From Willaertia magna (lineage: Eukaryota; Heterolobosea; Eutetramitea; Acrasida; Naegleriidae), in NCBI GenBank assembly GCA_902984215.1, contig CADWAF010000485.1, forward strand, positions 1-11,102: 11,102 bases of DNA, read 5' to 3'. The notes under the pieces were generated by a model. It did not search any database. It was not told the DNA's origin and was given only the letters and a program-made list of their open reading frames with translations. Positions 6,371 to 11,102 of the stretch are shown in pieces. The position numbers and the translations under genes were made by a program. Each line of letters starts with the position of its first letter. The stretch's first letter is position 1.

Positions 6371-7021
6371 ATGTCGCAACAACCACATTCTTCTTGTGAA
6401 AGGACGTTGAATGATATTGATGAACAAAAATCAATTTGTGAAATTATTCCTAATAAATTATATTTAGGAAGTGCATTTGGAGCAAGTGATTTAAATCTAT
6501 TGCAAAAAATTGGAATTACAGGAATATTAAATGTCACAAAAGAAATTGAAAATTATTTTCCTAATCAATTTCAATATAAAAATATCGTTATTTTAGATAA
6601 TTATTTTATTACAAATATTGAAAACTATTTTGACAATGCAATTCAATTTATTCAGGATCACACAAAAGAGGGAAATGTCTGTTATGTGCATTGCGTCCAA
6701 GGAATCAGTAGAAGTGCATCAATGATTTTAGCTTATTTAATGAAAATTGAAAAGATGACTTTACGTGACGCTTTTCTTCACACATTTAAATGTAGATCAG
6801 AGATTTTTCCAAATCAAGGTTTTATTAAGGCATTGATGAGAAAAGAATTAGAATGGTTGGATTTAAAGGAAAATACTTGGAGTTTACAAGATATGGATTG
6901 TATTGAATTATTTAATCAATATAAATCAAAATATTCATTTGAAGAGATTCAACAATTAATGAAAGAAAATAATAATAATTCAGAAAAGGTGAGAATGAAA
7001 TTATTTAAACAAAAACTTTAA
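6371..7021 (+). CDS. Dual-specificity protein phosphatase with CUE-like C-terminus
   Basis: This 216-residue protein has a complete dual-specificity phosphatase (DUSP) domain at about 21-165. It opens with the I-x-x-x-LYLGS motif (25-34) and carries the catalytic P-loop HCVQGISRS at 107-115, with nucleophile Cys108 and phosphate-binding Arg114. The likely general acid is Asp76 in VILDNYFITNI. AYLM (121-124) and FPNQGF (146-151) are further DUSP landmarks. All key residues are present, so it should dephosphorylate phosphotyrosine and phosphoserine/threonine; small DUSPs of this shape often act on MAP kinases or atypical substrates. After the domain, residues about 178-211 read as a three-helix segment with EEIQQLMKENNNNSEKV, close to the CUE/UBA-like ubiquitin-binding pattern. 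That part is inference. It has no signal peptide or membrane helix. The first ATG follows AAAAA and leads straight into the domain. Confidence 0.9.
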   Translation: MSQQPHSSCERTLNDIDEQKSICEIIPNKLYLGSAFGASDLNLLQKIGITGILNVTKEIENYFPNQFQYKNIVILDNYFITNIENYFDNAIQFIQDHTKEGNVCYVHCVQGISRSASMILAYLMKIEKMTLRDAFLHTFKCRSEIFPNQGFIKALMRKELEWLDLKENTWSLQDMDCIELFNQYKSKYSFEEIQQLMKENNNNSEKVRMKLFKQKL

Positions 7022-7496
7022 ACTCCATTTATTAACCTCAATTCCTTAATGAAGAACCCTAAAATAACTCATTTAAATCATCTACAGTAATTTATACACT
7101 TGTATTTAAAAATTAAACAATTCACCTTTAATTTATATTGAATTGTAATTTTAAAAAATCTTTTGTGACAAGTCTAGGGTGTACCCACAATTATTATTAT
7201 TTACCTTGTACTAGTTGACCTGGTTGGTACTTTGGAGAAATTTCCAGTTAACCTACTGTTAGGGACCATGACTGCTGGCAGCCCTATTTTCGGTTGGGTG
7301 GTACCTCAAAACAGGGTGGGATTGTGGTTTGGGGTAAAGTAAAAAAATATGTTGGACAAAAATTAAAATCTCTAATGCACCATACAAAAAAAACAAACCA
7401 ACTCACACACCCCAAACCTTTTTCCGAAAAACTTTTCTTTTTAAAATCTAGCCTTTCTTATTAAATTTTCTTTATAACAAGCCTTTAACATTTAGA
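7022..7496. other. Intergenic region with a G-rich, hairpin-rich block
   Basis: The first 140 bases are ordinary AT-rich 3' flank. From about 7170 to 7340 the base composition rises markedly in G and C, with several small inverted repeats: GGGT/ACCC at 7177-7186, and a stem at 7260-7286 built from TAGGG/CCCTA around CTGC/GCAG. GGG runs follow at 7296, 7314, 7318 and 7331. A C-rich tract at 7409-7418 is complementary to 7326-7335. The LRR-gene promoter must lie here. I found no tRNA T-loop or other known RNA signature. Confidence 0.5.
7326..7418. repeat. 10-bp inverted repeat GGTTTGGGGT / ACCCCAAACC
   Basis: GGTTTGGGGT at 7326-7335 is the exact reverse complement of ACCCCAAACC at 7409-7418, with 73 bases between. 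It lies 79-171 bases before the LRR-gene ATG and could be a paired binding site or a leader hairpin. Confidence 0.6.
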
Positions 7497-9860
7497 ATGT
7501 TTTTATTAACTCACGGTACGACAGCAACAACGGGTAGTAATGATAATAATAGTATGAATAATAAACTAAATAGTGGTAATGTGCGGTCTAATTCAACATC
7601 ATCTACCTCTCCGTTAATCAATCCTTTTACTGCCAGTGGTGGTAGTAACCAAATTGTTGGTAATAACACCACCATAGGAATGAATTATAATAAACATCCA
7701 CTAACACAATCATCTTCTACGACAAATGCCGTAAAATCATCGGATTATAATAACTGCGGGGGTAATAGCAGTCCAATAAAGAAGATGAAATTCACCGTAT
7801 TCAATAGCAATAGTACAAATTGTTGTTCAACATTATCAAATCCAACAACAACAAGGACGCTAAATGATTACGTAAAGGTTTTACCTTACCCAATCATTCT
7901 GTTGATATTAGAATTTATAGAACTTCCATTACTGTTACAGATCCACCAGTATCCTCACCATTGGAATGTAACGAATGTTTTTGAAAATCCAGAACAAGTA
8001 CTTCAATTACGTAAACAACTTGTTAAATTATTATTTGGTTATTTTAAAAGTGATGGGAGTAGAACGATACATTTTATTTATAAATGTATCGATTTTGAAA
8101 CGAAGAATAACTGTGGTGGTATTGTTGATGATAATAGTTATAATACAAATAGTAGTAGCAGTACAGGTGAAGATTCATATTATCATCAATATCACTTTAA
8201 TGAGATGAATAAAAGAAGAATGTTAACGAGTACGGAGGAAAATAATAATAACACTAATGATAATAATAATATGGTTGTGGATAGTTCAGTAGTACAATAT
8301 TTATCTAATAATAATGATGTGTATAATAACAATAGTAGCACAATAAGGAATGGTAGTAATGATAATTCCACAGAGAGTAATGGTAATAACAATAGTAATC
8401 AATTTCTTGTATTAACCAATCATTTACAATCTTTACTTTTTAGAACGTGTAAATTTATTTCATTAAGATTTTCAGATTGTAATATTTCTGATAAAGATAT
8501 GAAATGTTTTGGTTTAAATCAACAAGGAAAAGAAACTATTGTAAAATCTAAGTTAAGAACATTGGATTTTAGCAAAAATCATAATTTTCATACAGAAGGA
8601 TTTATTCAATATTTTCCAAGTATAGAGAAATTAAATGGGAATATACCTTATCCAAATTTAACTTATTTAAATTTATTGGAGACAGCAACAGATGCAAATG
8701 TATTATTACATGCTTGTAATTGTTTTGTAAATTTAGTAACTTTAAAACATTCCTATTGGACTGAACAATTTATAGATTACAATATTTGTGTTGAGACATT
8801 AGCTAAACATCCAAATTTACAGATACTACATTTAGAATGCACTTCGGGATATTATGCATTAAATATGATTGAATTATTAAAATCTAAATCATTAAGAAAA
8901 ATTGCATTATTTGGATTTTTATTTACAAATCAAAATGTGAATAGTACTTCTTTTGAACAAAACCAAAGTTTGAAAAAGTTATCTTTAACGAATTGTCACA
9001 TTTCAAATAACAATAGAGAACATGTTATAGAAAGTATTTCTAGCGCTACTTCTTTAAGAGAATTAATTTTATCAGAAATAAATTTAGAGAATCAAGATAT
9101 CGTGAATATATCAGAAAGAATGGATAAACTATCTACTCTCATTATTGGGGGATCTGATGAATTTCATATGAATACAAGTGGTTTCGTTGCATTTCATATG
9201 TTAAGAGGATTAAAGAAGTTTGTAATTGATGGGTTTAGTGATTATTGTTCACTAAATTTGGATACATGTAGAGCCTTTTGTTTGTCAACTTTAACATTTT
9301 TGGAGTTAGATGGGTTTTGTAAAGCAGATGATACTTATTTAACCTTAATGTTAAAACAAGGTGTTAATTTAAAAGCATTGAAAGTAAAACAAACTAAAAT
9401 TTCATGCTCAGATAATGTCCATTTAGCTAAAGCACTAAAAAATCATCAAAAGTTATTACATTTGAAATTAGATGAAAATGAGGCTATTGGTGATAGTGGA
9501 GCTTTATTATCAAATACTCAACTAAGAAAATTAAAAATTAAGATGAATAATATAACAGATGAATCATTAAAGTTATTAAGATATAATAATACTTTATCTT
9601 ATATAAGTTTGGATGCCCTAAGGAGTGAAGAAATTGTTAGAATTATTGGAGAAGAGAATAAATCTTTAAGGAAATTAAGTGTGATAAGCATTCCTTTAAC
9701 AGAAAATACAGTAACTAGTTTAACTAAAAATCATACTTTACATTATTTAAAGATAAAGAATTGTGATTGTGTAAATGAAAGACTGAAACAATTATTAATT
9801 GATACAGCATGTTTTGGAGTAATATTTAAAGGAATATTTGATAGTGAAGCTTATCTATAA
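7497..9860 (+). CDS. Asn/Ser-rich F-box-like leucine-rich-repeat protein
   Basis: This is a 787-residue intronless gene. Residues 1 to about 120 are low-complexity (Asn, Ser, Thr, Gly). At about 128-157, VLPYPIILLILEFIELPLLLQIHQYPHHW resembles an F-box: an LP opening, hydrophobic helices and a final W. A second Asn/Ser-rich linker spans about 205-300. From about 315 to 785 come irregular leucine-rich repeats of the LxxLxLxxC/N type, such as LRTLDFSKNHNF, LTYLNLLETA, LQILHLECTS, LKKLSLTNCHIS, LLHLKLDENEAI and LRKLKIKMNNIT. They most resemble the cysteine-containing/RI-like class. F-box/LRR proteins usually recruit substrates to SCF ubiquitin ligases; whether this F-box binds Skp1 cannot be told from sequence. 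The linkers are coded largely by AAT, AGT and AAC triplets and probably expand by slippage. No signal peptide or membrane helix is evident. The first ATG is used; no later one has a better context. Confidence 0.83.
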   Translation: MFLLTHGTTATTGSNDNNSMNNKLNSGNVRSNSTSSTSPLINPFTASGGSNQIVGNNTTIGMNYNKHPLTQSSSTTNAVKSSDYNNCGGNSSPIKKMKFTVFNSNSTNCCSTLSNPTTTRTLNDYVKVLPYPIILLILEFIELPLLLQIHQYPHHWNVTNVFENPEQVLQLRKQLVKLLFGYFKSDGSRTIHFIYKCIDFETKNNCGGIVDDNSYNTNSSSSTGEDSYYHQYHFNEMNKRRMLTSTEENNNNTNDNNNMVVDSSVVQYLSNNNDVYNNNSSTIRNGSNDNSTESNGNNNSNQFLVLTNHLQSLLFRTCKFISLRFSDCNISDKDMKCFGLNQQGKETIVKSKLRTLDFSKNHNFHTEGFIQYFPSIEKLNGNIPYPNLTYLNLLETATDANVLLHACNCFVNLVTLKHSYWTEQFIDYNICVETLAKHPNLQILHLECTSGYYALNMIELLKSKSLRKIALFGFLFTNQNVNSTSFEQNQSLKKLSLTNCHISNNNREHVIESISSATSLRELILSEINLENQDIVNISERMDKLSTLIIGGSDEFHMNTSGFVAFHMLRGLKKFVIDGFSDYCSLNLDTCRAFCLSTLTFLELDGFCKADDTYLTLMLKQGVNLKALKVKQTKISCSDNVHLAKALKNHQKLLHLKLDENEAIGDSGALLSNTQLRKLKIKMNNITDESLKLLRYNNTLSYISLDALRSEEIVRIIGEENKSLRKLSVISIPLTENTVTSLTKNHTLHYLKIKNCDCVNERLKQLLIDTACFGVIFKGIFDSEAYL
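8108..8400 (+). repeat. AAT/AGT/AAC-rich triplet tract in coding DNA
   Basis: This interrupted triplet-rich stretch encodes the Asn/Ser linker between the F-box-like and LRR regions of the gene at 7497. It is not a pure microsatellite, but the codon bias toward AAT, AGT and AAC is strong. Length variation between strains is likely. Confidence 0.7.
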
Positions 9861-9981
9861 TTCCAAATTTTGCAAAGTTAAAAGTCCTTTTACCACTTTT
9901 CTGTACCATATTTTTGAAGAGTTATTTTGTCAATTCAACAATCAATTATTTAAATGAATTACGTATTCCACAAACAATCCA

Positions 9982-10052
9982 GTAATAAACTTTCAGAATT
10001 AAACATTAGGTGTTCTTTATTTTCAGTCTCTTGGCCTCTTGCTTGGCGGTAG
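9982..10052 (+). other. Candidate 71-nt intron for the membrane-protein gene
   Basis: GTAATA at 9982 and an AG at 10051-10052 would join a 28-base first exon (ATG at 9954) to the open frame with correct phase. The acceptor is weak, and a better-looking TTTTCAG at 10020-10026 lies inside. This is a reading-frame argument only. Confidence 0.25.
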
Positions 10053-10144
10053 AAATTTTGAAAAAAATTACAAAAAAAAAGCAAGTTCTTTCATTTCCTT
10101 GTTTGTACCAATTAGCATTTGAGTTTCAGTACTTTGTTATAAAC

Positions 10145-10621
10145 ATGATTAGGCTTGCTGGAGAACCAATACCTGAGGATTTTTGCAGGTTGCTTATGCG
10201 TAGAGATGAATTAGTTGGTAAGCTAAGAAAGACAGCAAGAGAAAGAACAATCTCTTTATGGTGGTTATATACTCTCTTTCTTTTACTTTGTTGTTTGGAC
10301 CTAGTACCTTCAAAATATAAGGACCTCCCTCTTTCAGCTTCTCCTTTGATTTTATTTACAAAGGAAAGTCTAAAAGATCCTAGCCTTGTCGTCCATTACC
10401 TTAAAAATTTTATTTGCGGTTCACTGTCGTTACAATTAAGTGTTCTTATTAAGTCAAAGAATTGGCTCAAAGAAAAGTTTTTTAGATTTTTATTTGCCTA
10501 TATGTCTTTGTTGTGTGTTTGTAATTTCCCTCCTGTCTTTTATTGGTGTTTCTTTTCCCTTGGCTTGTTATTAGAAACGTACTTGTGTATTAAATTTACG
10601 CTAGAAGTGGCTGCTTATTAA
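10145..10621 (+). CDS. Small multi-spanning membrane protein, 5' end unresolved
   Basis: I do not recognise this protein. The only in-frame ATG in the open stretch is at 10145 and gives 158 residues. Hydrophobic segments sit at about 37-54, 87-103, 112-127 and 130-150, with a charged N-terminal region (RRDELVGKLRKTARER, about 19-34) and a KSKNWLKEKFFR loop, suggesting three or four membrane spans. The frame stays open upstream to 10010 and reads as plausible protein (AVEILKKITKKKQ), so the real start may lie in an upstream exon. A good acceptor-like site, TTTATTTTCAG, ends at 10026 but has no donor of the right phase. An alternative intron 9982-10052 would join ATG 9954 in frame and give 198 residues. 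It could also be a gene that lost its 5' end. Codon use is somewhat richer in C and T than its neighbours. It lies between the LRR gene and the inverted right-end duplication. Confidence 0.5.
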   Translation: MIRLAGEPIPEDFCRLLMRRDELVGKLRKTARERTISLWWLYTLFLLLCCLDLVPSKYKDLPLSASPLILFTKESLKDPSLVVHYLKNFICGSLSLQLSVLIKSKNWLKEKFFRFLFAYMSLLCVCNFPPVFYWCFFSLGLLLETYLCIKFTLEVAAY

Positions 10622-10712
10622 CAATAACCAGTAAGATTTTTAGTTTTTGTTAATGTTTTCTTTGTGAAAACCTTTGTAAAGCTATAAGTTGTTTATTTGG
10701 TTTGAATGTATG

Positions 10713-10732
10713 GCATGCAAAAAATTGCATGC
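10713..10732. repeat. Perfect 8-bp stem hairpin in pseudogene 3' flank
   Basis: GCATGCAA (10713-10720) and TTGCATGC (10725-10732) form a perfect stem with an AAAA loop. The corresponding place in the left copy (about 4750-4770) has only one intact GCATGC-like arm, so the two copies differ here. Confidence 0.75.
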
Positions 10733-10736
10733 ACAG

Positions 10737-10917
10737 TTAAATTACGAAAATTAAAAATCTTTTATTTTCCAGAACTTGGGCGTTATAAGATTTAATGAAA
10801 TCTTCTATATCTAATTTCAAATGAAAATGCTCACTAACTAGTATCAAGCCTTGATGATTTTGTGAAATACTGCAAGGAGTTGATATTACGTTAGGAGCTG
10901 TTATATTGTTAGTAGTC
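10737..10917 (-). pseudogene. C-terminal remnant of the unrecognised gene family
   Basis: The minus strand encodes the last 50 or so residues of the product at 4088 almost unchanged, including the whole GLILVSEHFHLKLDIEDFI block, with only two amino-acid replacements (Thr to Ile and His to Gln) and three silent changes. The frame meets a TAG a few codons upstream of the homologous part and has no ATG or N block, so it cannot make a full protein. A one-base difference near the end reads through the parental stop and adds a few residues. It is a recent remnant left by an inverted duplication with internal deletion. Confidence 0.88.
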
Positions 10918-11102
10918 CTCGTTTTAATTTCCTAATTAGTGACTTTAAATTCACAAATTATTTTTTCGTGTTGTGCACAACATTTTCTAGTAATGAAAAT
11001 TGCTTATTTTCTTGTTAACCCAAGGTTGACTACTTGTCTTTGCAGTGAACAAAAAAACATAGGTCTTGGCAGTGTAGTGCTAATGTGGCTTGTAAATAAT
11101 CT

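Larger units (their letters stand above)
10672..11102 (-). repeat. Inverted, internally deleted copy of the 3193-4809 region
   Basis: Read on the minus strand, this segment is a shortened mosaic of 3193-4809 in the same order. 11102-11047 matches 3193-3248 exactly; 11029-10995 matches 3450-3485; 10967-10933 matches 3628-3657; and 10917-10672 matches 4555-4809. Missing are about 200, 140 and 900 bases, the last including the promoter-proximal leader and the N-terminal two thirds of the gene. The window ends inside the match, so the copy probably continues to the right. Confidence 0.93.

Noticed and set aside
7200..7290. A possible tRNA in the GC-richer gap
   Set aside because: A weak A-box-like stretch is present, but there is no GTTCGA T-loop and no cloverleaf can be drawn.
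8192..8392. A Leu-rich open frame on the minus strand inside the LRR gene
   Set aside because: It is the antisense reading of AAT/AGT/AAC triplets that code Asn/Ser on the plus strand.

Overview
The window looks like AT-rich nuclear DNA from a free-living protist. A heterolobosean amoeba of the Naegleria type is my best guess, by inference only. The reasons are long intronless reading frames in the standard code, A-rich contexts at the ATGs, AATAAA-like signals after stops, and short AT-rich intergenic gaps. The gene set also fits: an Mpv17/PMP22 channel-like protein, RCC1 and kelch propeller proteins, a dual-specificity phosphatase, and an Asn/Ser-rich F-box-like/LRR protein. There is no bacterial operon structure, tRNA, rRNA or CRISPR.

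Layout. 51-623 (minus) encodes an Mpv17/PMP22 protein, divergent from an RCC1-repeat protein at 825-1943. A kelch protein at 2311-2904 stops inside its fourth repeat, at the outer edge of a 79-bp inverted repeat. The repeat arms, 2894-2972 and 5068-5146, enclose 2.25 kb holding one member (4088-4720) of an unrecognised protein family. A second member (5641-6204) lies just outside in the same orientation. A third, partial copy lies inverted at the right end (10672-11102), missing its N-terminal half but with well-preserved C-terminal codons and 3' flank. Between these copies are a dual-specificity phosphatase with a CUE-like tail (6371-7021), a 475-base gap with a G-rich, hairpin-rich block, the 787-residue F-box-like/LRR protein (7497-9860), and a small multi-spanning membrane protein whose 5' end is unresolved (about 10010-10621).

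Functionally the window does not read as a pathway. RCC1, kelch, DUSP-CUE and F-box/LRR architectures are interaction, phosphorylation and ubiquitin-related modules that occur in large dispersed families in such amoebae. The main signal is genomic: a lineage-specific gene family spread by local duplication and inversion, bounded by inverted repeats, with a broken kelch gene at one edge. Whether this is a mobile element or a segmental duplication cannot be settled from this window.
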